From NCBI GenBank assembly GCA_964478025.1, contig CAYZGK010000001.1:160410-224409 (forward strand): a stretch of DNA of 64,000 bases. The letters are read 5' to 3'. Positions within the stretch are counted from its first letter, which is position 1, and every line of letters begins with the position of its first letter. This document shows, in pieces, positions 17,865 through 25,792 of the stretch. The translations under genes were made by a program, and so were the position numbers. The DNA comes from UBA3700 sp964478025. GTDB lineage: Bacteria; Bacillota; Clostridia; Christensenellales; UBA3700. The notes under the pieces are model-generated. The model was given only the letters and a program-made list of their open reading frames with translations. It did not search any database and was not told the DNA's origin.

Positions 17865-18698
17865 TTATTTGTTTTTAATTTGTTTTTCTGGTTTATTTAT
17901 AAACATTAATAATCCTAAGATTATAAAGAATATGATTGTAAATAGAGCTCTAAACTCTGTAGGTAAAGATTTCTTACCGGCTTGTTTTGCATAGATTAGA
18001 GTAGATATTGTATCAAATCCATTAATAGTGAATTCTGTAATAACGAAATCATCAATAGATAAAGTGAACGCCATAACAAATCCTACGATAATACCTGACA
18101 TTATTTCTGGAATAACAACTTTAGTTATAGCTTGCCAATAATTGCATCCTAAATCTAAAGCTGCCTCATAAATTTTGTTATCTGATTGAGTAAGTCTTGG
18201 AGATACGTTTAATATTACATATGGAGTACAGAATGTAACGTGTGCTAAGATTACTTCAAATAATTCTAGAGAGTTTCCTGTATTAAAGATTTTACGTAAA
18301 ACCTGGAATAAAAGCATCATAGACATAGCTGTTACAATTTCAGAGTTTACCATAGGAATTTGATTTACGTTGTTGTAAGCATTTTTAATTGTTTTCTTTC
18401 TAATACTATGAATGCCAATAGAGGCTGCTGTTCCTAAAATTGTAGCAATAAATGATGAACCAAATGCAATGATTAAAGTGTTTTTTAATGCATCAAAAAT
18501 AGATGAGGCGTTTCTTCCTGTAAATAAATCCTTATAGTTATCTAAGGTGAATCCACTCCAGTGAGTGAATGAAATACTTCCTGTAAATGACCATAAGATC
18601 ATCCAAATAATAGGTAAATATAAAAGTACTAGTATTATACCTATGTAAACCCAAGAAATTGTTTTAGAGGTTACTGATTTAACTTTATTCTTATCCAT
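17865..18698 (-). CDS. potC: Polyamine ABC transporter permease PotC
   Basis: 277 residues with six predicted membrane segments and the permease EAA-type loop around EAALDLGCNYWQAITKVVIPEI, which contacts the ATPase. This is typical of the PotC branch of binding-protein-dependent permeases. It sits between potB (1-base stop/start overlap at 18698) and potD, so translation is coupled with potB. It acts in the cytoplasmic membrane as half of the PotBC channel for spermidine or putrescine. Confidence 0.92.
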   Translation of the reverse strand: MDKNKVKSVTSKTISWVYIGIILVLLYLPIIWMILWSFTGSISFTHWSGFTLDNYKDLFTGRNASSIFDALKNTLIIAFGSSFIATILGTAASIGIHSIRKKTIKNAYNNVNQIPMVNSEIVTAMSMMLLFQVLRKIFNTGNSLELFEVILAHVTFCTPYVILNVSPRLTQSDNKIYEAALDLGCNYWQAITKVVIPEIMSGIIVGFVMAFTLSIDDFVITEFTINGFDTISTLIYAKQAGKKSLPTEFRALFTIIFFIILGLLMFINKPEKQIKNK

Positions 18699-19498
18699 TA
18701 CATCATACCTCCTGTGGCGGCTCCATCTTTATCGTATTTGTTAACAATAATCATAGAAATACCAATAATTACTAAAATTATTAAACTTATAGCACTAGAA
18801 ATATTAAAACTAATAAATGATTCACTATAGATATAATCACCAACCAATATATATGTGTTATTACTCATTATGTTGGCAATGGCAAATGTTGTAATTGAAG
18901 GCATAAATACCATAGTAATACCAGAAAGTACACCAGGAAGCGATAAAGGAACTGTAACTTTTGTTAACACTTTAAATTCATTTGCTCCTAAATCCCTTGC
19001 TCCTTCATATAAGCATTTATCTATTTTTTCTACAACATTATATATAGGCATAATCATGTATGGTAGGTAGTTATAAATCATTGTGAATATAACTGCATTT
19101 TCTCCTAGCTCTATATCCATTGCTTGGAACACAGCTTTTGTAGCAAGCGTTCTAATTAAGAAATTAATCCACATAGGAAGCATGAAAAGCATTACTATAA
19201 CATTCTTATGCTTTATATTTGATTTATTTAAAATTAAAGCTACAGGATAACCTAAAACTAAACATGCAAGGGAAGTTATAATTCCAATTTTAAAGGATCT
19301 TTTTAGCATGTTTAAGTTAGTAGAACTAAATACAGCTTTAAAATTATCTAATGTAAAGCTTAAAGTTAAAGAACCATCTCTATTTGTTTTAGTAAACGAA
19401 TATAGAAAAAGAATTACAAGAGGAAGTATTATAAATACTACCATAAATACGCCATAAGGGATGGATAAGTACTTTCTTGAAAAATGTCTAATTTTCAT
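18698..19498 (-). CDS. potB: Polyamine ABC transporter permease PotB
   Basis: 266 residues from the ATG at 19498, preferred over an in-frame start at 19540 because an AGAGG site lies just upstream and the overlap with potA falls to 11 bp. Six membrane segments and the EAA loop (EGARDLGANEFKVLTKVTVP) identify a PotB-type permease. It partners with PotC and is energised by PotA. Operon order A-B-C-D is the classic polyamine uptake arrangement. Confidence 0.9.
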   Translation of the reverse strand: MKIRHFSRKYLSIPYGVFMVVFIILPLVILFLYSFTKTNRDGSLTLSFTLDNFKAVFSSTNLNMLKRSFKIGIITSLACLVLGYPVALILNKSNIKHKNVIVMLFMLPMWINFLIRTLATKAVFQAMDIELGENAVIFTMIYNYLPYMIMPIYNVVEKIDKCLYEGARDLGANEFKVLTKVTVPLSLPGVLSGITMVFMPSITTFAIANIMSNNTYILVGDYIYSESFISFNISSAISLIILVIIGISMIIVNKYDKDGAATGGMM

Positions 19499-21260
19499 CT
19501 TTAACATCCTCTGTAGTTGTCTCTTGTGTGTTATCTTCAATTATTTCAGAAATAACGTTTTCAGCATCAGATAAAACTGCTTCTTCTTCTTTCATTATTT
19601 CAGAAGAAATTTCTTTATGTTTAAAGTGATATACAATGTTAGATACTTCTTCTTCAGATAATGACATATCTAGTGTTATGAATCTAAAATCATCTTCTTT
19701 TATCTTGATTCCGATTCTATCTCCAACGTCCCAAAGATATTCAGTATCAGCAAATATATGTTTATTGTTATCTGTTCTAATATCTACATAGTAGTTTTTG
19801 CCTTTATAAATCATAGATTCAACATTACCAGAAAGTGGCGAATCCCATTCATCATCGGTCATATCTATCTTATTGAAGTTAACCATAACATAAGCTTCCT
19901 TGCCTATGTAGTCTTCATCTATAGATTTTTCTTTAAACATGCTATCTTTGTTAAATGTATATATATCTCCATATAAATCAAGAGTATTTTCAGTTTTAAA
20001 AGTAACTGGAAGAATGTTTGTGTATCTTTCTTTTTCCATTATTTGAATATCAAAAGGATCTACGCTTAAACTTACCTCAGAGCCTACCTTGTATTCTTGG
20101 GTATTATGAATTAAGAACTCATAACCATTTGCAATACATGAAGCCTCATAATGAACGCCTCTAAACATAGAAGATTTTATAATACCATTTATAAAGCCCT
20201 TATCAGGTTCTCCAACCTTCAAATCTTCTGGTCTAATAACTATTTCAATAGGTTCATTTTTATCAAATCCTGTGTCTACACATTTAACATCTTCGCCGCA
20301 GAAGTGAACTAATTTGTCTTTAAGCATAACACCATCAAATATGTTAGCCTCACCAATAAAGTCAGCAACATATGCAGATTCTGGTTCATTGTATATAGAC
20401 ATAGGTGAACCTTTTTGCATAATAACACCATCTCTCATAACAATTATTGTATCTGACATAGTTAAAGCTTCTTCTTGGTCGTGAGTTACATATATAAATG
20501 TAATACCTAATTTTTTATGCATTTCCTTAAGTTCAAGTTGCATCTCTTGTCTCATTTTTAAATCAAGAGCGCCTAAAGGTTCATCAAGTAGTAGAATCTT
20601 AGGTTCATTTATAATAGCTCTTGCTATAGCAACTCTTTGTTGTTGACCACCAGATAGAGAGTTAACATTTCTTGTTTCATAATCTGAAAGGCCTACAATC
20701 TTTAAAGCTTTTTTAACTTTTTCATCAATAAACTCCTTATAAAGATTAACCTTTTTTAATACAGGAGTTCCTTTTCTTGTTTGAATTAATTTATAATCAT
20801 AAGAATTTTTAAATTTAACCTTTTTTGTTAAACCAGTAGCAACGTGGTTACTATCAAAAATCTTTTGATCAACAAGTTTGTCTTTTAACTTTATCTCTTT
20901 TGTGTAAGTAGAGCCATCTTTTGCAGTGAACTCTTCTTCTATTTTCTTTAGCTTTAATCCAAAAGCAACATTCTTATAAACATTAAGATGAGGAAATAGT
21001 GCATATTTTTGGAAAACAGTATTAACTGGTCTTTTATATGGAGGAAGAGCAGCAATGTCTTTTCCATCTAAAAGAATTTGACCTTGAGTAGGTTGTTCAA
21101 ATCCTGCAATCATTCTAAGAGTTGTTGTTTTTCCGCAACCTGATGGACCTAAGATGGTAACAAACTCACCCTTCTTTATATCAAGGTTAATGTTTTTTAC
21201 AACTGTCTTTGTTCCATAATTTTTATATAAACCCTTTAATTGAATAATATAATCGCTCAT
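19488..21260 (-). CDS. potA: Polyamine ABC transporter ATPase PotA with helical-domain insertion and long acidic tail
   Basis: 590 residues, against about 370 for typical PotA. Walker A GPSGCGKTT (38-46), Q84, signature LSGGQ (202-206), Walker B LLLDEP (223-228) and H260 are all intact. Two additions explain the length: about 70 lysine-rich residues (107-178) between the Q-loop and the signature, and a C-terminal part with a second TOBE-like module followed by an acidic Glu/Asp/Thr-rich tail (last 50 or so). Mycoplasma PotA proteins are also long, as I recall, so the insertion may be a shared lineage trait. It energises PotBC and heads the transport genes after the regulator. Confidence 0.88.
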   Translation of the reverse strand: MSDYIIQLKGLYKNYGTKTVVKNINLDIKKGEFVTILGPSGCGKTTTLRMIAGFEQPTQGQILLDGKDIAALPPYKRPVNTVFQKYALFPHLNVYKNVAFGLKLKKIEEEFTAKDGSTYTKEIKLKDKLVDQKIFDSNHVATGLTKKVKFKNSYDYKLIQTRKGTPVLKKVNLYKEFIDEKVKKALKIVGLSDYETRNVNSLSGGQQQRVAIARAIINEPKILLLDEPLGALDLKMRQEMQLELKEMHKKLGITFIYVTHDQEEALTMSDTIIVMRDGVIMQKGSPMSIYNEPESAYVADFIGEANIFDGVMLKDKLVHFCGEDVKCVDTGFDKNEPIEIVIRPEDLKVGEPDKGFINGIIKSSMFRGVHYEASCIANGYEFLIHNTQEYKVGSEVSLSVDPFDIQIMEKERYTNILPVTFKTENTLDLYGDIYTFNKDSMFKEKSIDEDYIGKEAYVMVNFNKIDMTDDEWDSPLSGNVESMIYKGKNYYVDIRTDNNKHIFADTEYLWDVGDRIGIKIKEDDFRFITLDMSLSEEEVSNIVYHFKHKEISSEIMKEEEAVLSDAENVISEIIEDNTQETTTEDVKDEN

Positions 21261-21275
21261 TATGACTCTCCTTTA

Positions 21276-21809
21276 TTAAAATGTTGGAGGGCTAGAAACC
21301 CAAATCACTTTAGCAATGTTTTCTGAAGTATTTTCTAAATAGTGAACTTTAGAAGCTTCATAATAAAAAGACATTCCTTTTGAAACCATAATAGATTTCT
21401 TGCCAATATGAAGTAAAACTTGTCCTTCAAGAACATAACCAAACTCCTCACCCTCATGAGGTCTATCCTCATCTAATTTGCAATGAGAGTTAATTGAAAC
21501 AATAATTGGTTCCATTTCATTTTTTTGAGCATTTGGAACTAACCAAGTTTGAGTATATTCATCTGTTTCTTTTACAATAAAATCATCATTATTAAAAACA
21601 GTTTTTTGATTATCTGCATCTGAGAAAAATTCTTTTAAATCTGTGCCAAGTGCATTTAACAAGTCCACAAGTGTTGCTATAGAAGGAGATGTTAGATCAT
21701 TTTCTAGTTGAGAAATGTAGCCCTTTGTTAACTCGCATCTATCTGCAAGTTCTTCTTGTGTAAAGCCACATTGTAATCTTAAAGATTTTATTTTTGCTCC
21801 TAATTCCAT
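21276..21809 (-). CDS. XRE-cupin transcriptional regulator (PuuR-like) of the pot operon
   Basis: 177 residues from the ATG at 21809, with GGAG 5 nt upstream; a TTG at 21824 is less likely. Residues 1-65 form an XRE helix-turn-helix (FTQEELADRCELTKGYISQLE), and residues about 105-177 a cupin sensor domain (RPHEGEEFGYVLEGQ). This HTH-cupin architecture is common just upstream of potABCD in Bacillota and is thought to sense polyamine. It lies 15 bp before potA and is the first gene of the operon, so it probably regulates itself and the transporter. Confidence 0.85.
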   Translation of the reverse strand: MELGAKIKSLRLQCGFTQEELADRCELTKGYISQLENDLTSPSIATLVDLLNALGTDLKEFFSDADNQKTVFNNDDFIVKETDEYTQTWLVPNAQKNEMEPIIVSINSHCKLDEDRPHEGEEFGYVLEGQVLLHIGKKSIMVSKGMSFYYEASKVHYLENTSENIAKVIWVSSPPTF

Positions 21810-21877
21810 AAAAACTCCAAACAAGATTTTATTGTTTAGTATTATTAAACTTAAAAAATAGTCAGTAAATTTTGTCT

Positions 21878-21890
21878 AAACTTTAAGTTT
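21878..21890. promoter_or_regulatory. Candidate operator upstream of the pot regulator
   Basis: AAACTT-T-AAGTTT is a perfect 13-base palindrome about 70 bp before the regulator start. Related TTAAACTTAAA and ATTATTAAAC motifs lie on either side (21845-21905). It is a plausible site for the HTH-cupin regulator, with no direct proof. Confidence 0.35.
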
Positions 21891-21978
21891 AAAATTATTA
21901 AACGAAAAAATTATATAAAACTATATATATTAAGTCAAACAATATTGATATATTTTATGTGAAAAAATTGTAAAAAAA

Positions 21979-22006
21979 TAGTCGCCAACTTTTCGAGTTG
22001 ACGACT
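21979..22006 (-). terminator. Terminator of the aldolase gene
   Basis: TAGTCGCCAAC and GTTGACGACTA form a hairpin with one internal mismatch; on the minus strand it is followed by a seven-base U-tract (A-run at 21972-21978). Confidence 0.75.
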
Positions 22007-22024
22007 AAGATATTTTTCTTTAAA

Positions 22025-23032
22025 TTATTTGTTCATTTTGTTGTAGCAATCTAAGATTTCATCAGCTTTTCCAGCACAACCTAAAACTTCTGTTAACTTA
22101 TGTTTAACAACAGTCTTAATATTTGTTCTAGCATCAGCTAAATATTGTCTTGGATCGAAATGTTCTGGATGCTCAACAAAGTGTTTTCTAATACCAGCTG
22201 TGCAACCTAATCTTAAGTCAGAGTCGATATTAATCTTACATACAGACATTCCTGCTGCTTTTCTTAATTGAGCTTCTGGAATACCAACAGCATCTGGCAT
22301 CTTTCCACCATTTTCATTAATAATCTTTACGAATTCTTGTGGAACTGAAGAAGATCCATGTAAAACGATAGGGAAGTTAGGTAACTTTTCAGATACAGCT
22401 TCAAGTACGTCGAATCTTAGTGGAGGTGGAACTAATACACCATTCTCATCTCTTGTACATTGTTCTGGTTTAAACTTGTAAGCACCATGAGATGTACCAA
22501 TAGCGATAGCTAATGAGTCAACTCCTGTTCTTGTTACGAAATCAATAACTTGTTCTGGCTTTGTATAAGTAGAAACTTCATGAGAAACTTCATCTTCAAC
22601 ACCAGCTAGTGTTCCAAGTTCTCCCTCAACTGTAATATATGGGTGATTTGTTGTATCATGTGCATAATCTACAACTTTCTTTGTTAATGCAATATTTTCT
22701 TCGTATGGAAGCGCAGAACCATCAATCATAACTGATGTGAATCCACCATCGATACAAGACTTACATAATTCGAAAGAATCACCATGGTCTAAGTGTAGAC
22801 AAATAGGTAAACCTGAAACTTCTACTGCAGCTTCAACCATCTTTCTTAAGTATACAGGATTTGCATAATTTCTAGCACCCTTAGATACTTGAAGGATTAG
22901 AGGAGCTTTTTCTTCCATAGCAGCTTCAACAATACCTTGAATAATTTCCATGTTGTTTACGTTGAAAGCACCAATAGCATAACCATGCTTATATGCTTGA
23001 TCAAACATTGCTTTTGTGTTCATTAATGGCAT
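22025..23032 (-). CDS. fba: Class II fructose-1,6-bisphosphate aldolase
   Basis: 335 residues from the ATG at 23032, which has AGGAGG 8 nt upstream; an ATG two codons earlier is too close to that site. Zinc-aldolase signatures are clear: the HLDHGDSFELC block (zinc and catalytic Asp region), an EGELGTLAGVED stretch, GTSHGAYKF and VLHGSSSVP with zinc histidines. It splits fructose-1,6-bisphosphate in glycolysis and works in reverse in gluconeogenesis, in the cytosol. The monocistronic unit has its own terminator. Codon choice is more C-ending than in neighbours, which fits high expression. Confidence 0.93.
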   Translation of the reverse strand: MPLMNTKAMFDQAYKHGYAIGAFNVNNMEIIQGIVEAAMEEKAPLILQVSKGARNYANPVYLRKMVEAAVEVSGLPICLHLDHGDSFELCKSCIDGGFTSVMIDGSALPYEENIALTKKVVDYAHDTTNHPYITVEGELGTLAGVEDEVSHEVSTYTKPEQVIDFVTRTGVDSLAIAIGTSHGAYKFKPEQCTRDENGVLVPPPLRFDVLEAVSEKLPNFPIVLHGSSSVPQEFVKIINENGGKMPDAVGIPEAQLRKAAGMSVCKINIDSDLRLGCTAGIRKHFVEHPEHFDPRQYLADARTNIKTVVKHKLTEVLGCAGKADEILDCYNKMNK

Positions 23033-23209
23033 AACCATTACCTCCTAAATTTAATTTCCATTGAAAATATTACCATATTTTATTTTTTTATACAATAAAA
23101 ATATAAGAATCTATTTTTAGTTATTTGAAAAAGTAAATTCACTCAAATAAAGAAAGTAAATACTATTACCATTGTTTATGATGACTTAAACGATAAATAC
23201 TACTATGGT

Positions 23210-23515
23210 ATGAATAAAGGCATAAAATTGCATGAAAGTCCTAAAAATGCTATATTGTTTGGTGATGAAACACATGATGGTATTTTGCCAAAAGTTAGTT
23301 TAAATGATTATCCATTGGGAAATTGTGCAGAGATAGATGCGATAAATAATGCATTAAATGATGGTGCAAAGTTAGAAAATCTTCACGTGACAACATTAGA
23401 TGTAAATCGAAGAAATATTCGCATGCATAAAATTGTAGGCAAAAAAGCTTGTGAAAATTGTACAGCCACATTTAAAGGCAAAATAAAAGAAAATAATACT
23501 GGATGGGAGGAATAA
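23210..23515 (+). CDS. Orphan C-terminal deaminase toxin domain (YwqJ-like)
   Basis: 101 residues from the ATG at 23210. The frame stays open and protein-like back to a stop at 23126-23128 (adding VYDDLNDKYYYG), but no ribosome site is seen, so this looks like the tip of a larger polymorphic toxin that lost its N-terminus. The deaminase fold is marked by C39-A-E41 (zinc ligand plus catalytic Glu) and C81-x2-C84 (zinc ligands), with FKGK after them. YwqJ/MafB19-type deaminase toxins act on nucleic acid or nucleotides in target cells. No export domain remains. The next gene, 5 bp later, is placed where an immunity gene would be. Substrate unproven. Confidence 0.6.
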   Translation: MNKGIKLHESPKNAILFGDETHDGILPKVSLNDYPLGNCAEIDAINNALNDGAKLENLHVTTLDVNRRNIRMHKIVGKKACENCTATFKGKIKENNTGWEE

Positions 23516-23520
23516 ATATT

Positions 23521-24048
23521 ATGAATAAAAAAGATTTTAAAAATATATCTATGATAGGAAGACTTGCTTACCAATTAATGTGTGCAGAAAGATACTTTAC
23601 TCATAAATATCCAAATGAAGATTTCTCAGAATTATTTAAACTTCTATGGCCTGTTACAAATGGAATGTATTTTGATACGTTTTCTGGTTATATTGTTGAA
23701 ATAGAACCATCATGTATGTTTGAATTCGACTCTTATGAAAAACAAGAATGGATGTATTTAACAAAAGAGCAATATGATACATTTAAACCATTAATTCAAA
23801 AATTTGATCAAGAAGACGAAGATTTTATGGAAACATTAAAAGATCAAATAGATGTTTATGCGTATAGCGTTGTTCCAAAAGACACTAGTGAGTCTATTGA
23901 TATTGTTTTTGATACAATAAAATTTTTAAAAAGACATAAAATTCCCCTTCCTGATATAAAATTAGTTGAGTTTTCAACAATTGATCAATTTGATGGGTGG
24001 GGCGATAATTTTGATGGGACAAAACTCTCTATAATATTGAATAAGTAG
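23521..24048 (+). CDS. Candidate immunity protein for the deaminase toxin tip
   Basis: 175 residues from the ATG at 23521; GGGAGG lies about 10 nt upstream, overlapping the end of the toxin fragment. The protein is acidic, soluble and without signal or membrane segments, and is rich in aromatic residues (CAERYFTHKYPNEDF, EKQEWMYLTKEQYDTF). I do not recognise a family with certainty. Position directly after a deaminase toxin domain, and enclosure in the same inverted repeat, make an immunity role the best inference. Confidence 0.5.
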   Translation: MNKKDFKNISMIGRLAYQLMCAERYFTHKYPNEDFSELFKLLWPVTNGMYFDTFSGYIVEIEPSCMFEFDSYEKQEWMYLTKEQYDTFKPLIQKFDQEDEDFMETLKDQIDVYAYSVVPKDTSESIDIVFDTIKFLKRHKIPLPDIKLVEFSTIDQFDGWGDNFDGTKLSIILNK

Positions 24049-24073
24049 ATGTTTAAAAAATAAAATTAAAATG

Positions 24074-24123
24074 ATGTGCACCTAAAAATTTGAAAAAAGT
24101 AAAACGATTTTTTTTGTGCACAT
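24074..24123. other. Hairpin between convergent genes
   Basis: ATGTGCAC (24074-24081) pairs with GTGCACAT (24116-24123); inner A-rich and T-rich stretches can extend the stem. The T-run lies within the stem rather than after it, so its terminator role is uncertain. Confidence 0.4.
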
Positions 24124-24156
24124 TAAACTGGAATTTACTTTTTCAATTGACCAAAT

Positions 24157-24750
24157 CTATTTTTTTAATTGAGAAAGTAGTATCAATATTATTTGAAGTG
24201 GAATTCCAATTAAGAATATAATCCATGTTTCATATTGGATAGTAATTACATAAATAAGTGCTATTGTAGACCAAATAAATAAAGAAGCTGGATAAATCTC
24301 GTACTTTTTCTTTCCCCATTTTTTGTTAAAGAAAAGCAAAACTAAACAAGTAATAGGAACTGCTGCTAAAAATGCTTGCCATAAGAAAATTGGTTGGTCT
24401 TCATATAAAAGGTATACACCATAGAAAAATACAACTAGTGCCGCAAGCCAAACAGCAACACAGTATGAAGATACGATTATTATTCTATTTTTTCTTATAT
24501 CTTTTTGAGATAATTGTTCTTTTTCTTCCTTTATCTTTATTCCATTTTCGTTTGTAAGCTCATCTAAAGTTACATTATATAAACTTGCTATCTTTTTTAG
24601 CGTGGAAATTTCTGGTATAGATTCGCCTCTTTCCCATTTAGATATTGCTTTATCTGTGTAATTTAACTGTTTTGCTAGGTCTGACTGGGTAAGGTTGTTT
24701 ATCTTTCTAAGTTCTAAAATATTCTTGGCAATAATTTCTCTAAGTTCCAT
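24157..24750 (-). CDS. XRE regulator with C-terminal membrane domain
   Basis: 197 residues. Residues 1-65 form an XRE helix-turn-helix (LTQSDLAKQLNYTDKAISKWE), followed by a charged linker and four predicted membrane segments (about 85-195). This HTH-plus-membrane-helices architecture is common in Bacillota as a signal-responsive repressor tethered to the membrane. It stands alone, convergent to the immunity-type gene and divergent from plsC. A palindrome upstream (24798-24814) may be its operator. Confidence 0.7.
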   Translation of the reverse strand: MELREIIAKNILELRKINNLTQSDLAKQLNYTDKAISKWERGESIPEISTLKKIASLYNVTLDELTNENGIKIKEEKEQLSQKDIRKNRIIIVSSYCVAVWLAALVVFFYGVYLLYEDQPIFLWQAFLAAVPITCLVLLFFNKKWGKKKYEIYPASLFIWSTIALIYVITIQYETWIIFLIGIPLQIILILLSQLKK

Positions 24751-24797
24751 AATATCCTTTTTACGTTTATCGATAATTGCTAGTATTTTCGGTTGTG

Positions 24798-24814
24798 GTA
24801 AACTGCCGGTTTAC
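24798..24814. promoter_or_regulatory. Candidate operator in XRE-plsC divergent gap
   Basis: GTAAAC-TGCCG-GTTTAC is a perfect interrupted palindrome in the gap between the XRE gene and plsC, 48 bp upstream of the XRE start. Confidence 0.4.
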
Positions 24815-24914
24815 TTTATTAAACTACCTTTCTACACATATTATATGCCTTTTTGTTGAATAACTTCAAGCCTAAGTCTATAATGCAGGTTGAAAAAACT
24901 CGGAGGGCTTTTAA

Positions 24915-25784
24915 ATGGATTTATTAAAACATAGTAGAGAAGGACAAGCAAAACTAGAAAAACAAGGCAAATTTGATGTTGCTATTACTCCTTATAGTGA
25001 TGATGATACAATTCCAGTTGATGAAAATTATAGATACTTAACGAAAAATCCTGGATTTTTAATCTCTAGAGGTATTGTAAGAGCGCTATTATTCTTACTT
25101 GGTCCACTTGTTACTAAACTAGTGTTTAATACAAAATACTATGGTCGTGAAAAATTAAAACCATTAAAGGGAAAAGGATTTTTCACAATATCTAATCACT
25201 GTTCATTCCTTGATATAGTTTTAAATATTAGAGCAGTTAATCATAAATCTGTTTATATGACAGTTGCAGAATTTAATAATAAGAAAGGATTCGCAGGAGC
25301 TGTTTTAAGAACAGGCGGTATTCTTCCTCTTGCTACTAAACCATCTGCTGTTAAAAATATGAAAAATGCTTTCCATACTTTAATTGAGAAAAAGAAAGTA
25401 GTTCATTTCTATGCAGAAGCTGCAATGTGGTTGCATTACAAAAAACCTCGTCCAATGAAGAGAGGTGCTTTCTATTATGCCGTACAAGAGAATTCTCCTG
25501 TGGTTCCAATATTTATTAGATGGACAGAATCTAAAGGCTTAAGAAAGTTATTTGGAATAAAAGAAGATGCTTCTATTATTATTCTTGATCCAATCTATCC
25601 TAAAGAGGGTCTATCTTTAAAAGAAAATACAATTTATATGCAACAACAAGCTCAAAGAGAGTATACTGAAAACTATAGAGAATTTTTCGGTGTTTCTAAA
25701 GAAGAAAAACCATGTATTTATGATATAGATCCAGAATATATGGACAGTCTTGATGAAGAAACAAAATACGCTGCTTCTCTATAA
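24915..25784 (+). CDS. plsC: 1-acyl-sn-glycerol-3-phosphate acyltransferase family protein (PlsC)
   Basis: 289 residues with the acyltransferase signature N-H-x4-D (SNHCSFLD, about residue 95) and a later block with EAAMW in place of the usual FPEGTR. The second block being altered is worth noting, since it normally contacts the phosphate. One hydrophobic segment near residues 45-62 suggests membrane association. The family adds the second acyl chain in phospholipid synthesis. The start has GGAGGG upstream. The aminopeptidase gene follows 8 bp later. Confidence 0.75.
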   Translation: MDLLKHSREGQAKLEKQGKFDVAITPYSDDDTIPVDENYRYLTKNPGFLISRGIVRALLFLLGPLVTKLVFNTKYYGREKLKPLKGKGFFTISNHCSFLDIVLNIRAVNHKSVYMTVAEFNNKKGFAGAVLRTGGILPLATKPSAVKNMKNAFHTLIEKKKVVHFYAEAAMWLHYKKPRPMKRGAFYYAVQENSPVVPIFIRWTESKGLRKLFGIKEDASIIILDPIYPKEGLSLKENTIYMQQQAQREYTENYREFFGVSKEEKPCIYDIDPEYMDSLDEETKYAASL

Positions 25785-25792
25785 GGAGAAAT

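Larger units (their letters stand above)
23125..24146. repeat. Perfect 16-bp inverted repeat pair enclosing toxin-tip/immunity module
   Basis: TTGAAAAAGTAAATTC at 23125-23140 and its exact complement GAATTTACTTTTTCAA at 24131-24146 bracket about 1 kb holding the deaminase fragment and the next gene. Just outside, AATCTATTTTT occurs as a direct repeat at 23108-23118 and 24154-24164. The 23108-23140 stretch also aligns loosely with 24154-24184. A related CTTTTTCAATTGAC occurs at 24138-24151 and again at 29479-29492. No transposase is present. Confidence 0.75.

Noticed and set aside
23125..24146. Insertion sequence
   Set aside because: Inverted repeats are present, but no transposase or transposase remnant is found between them.
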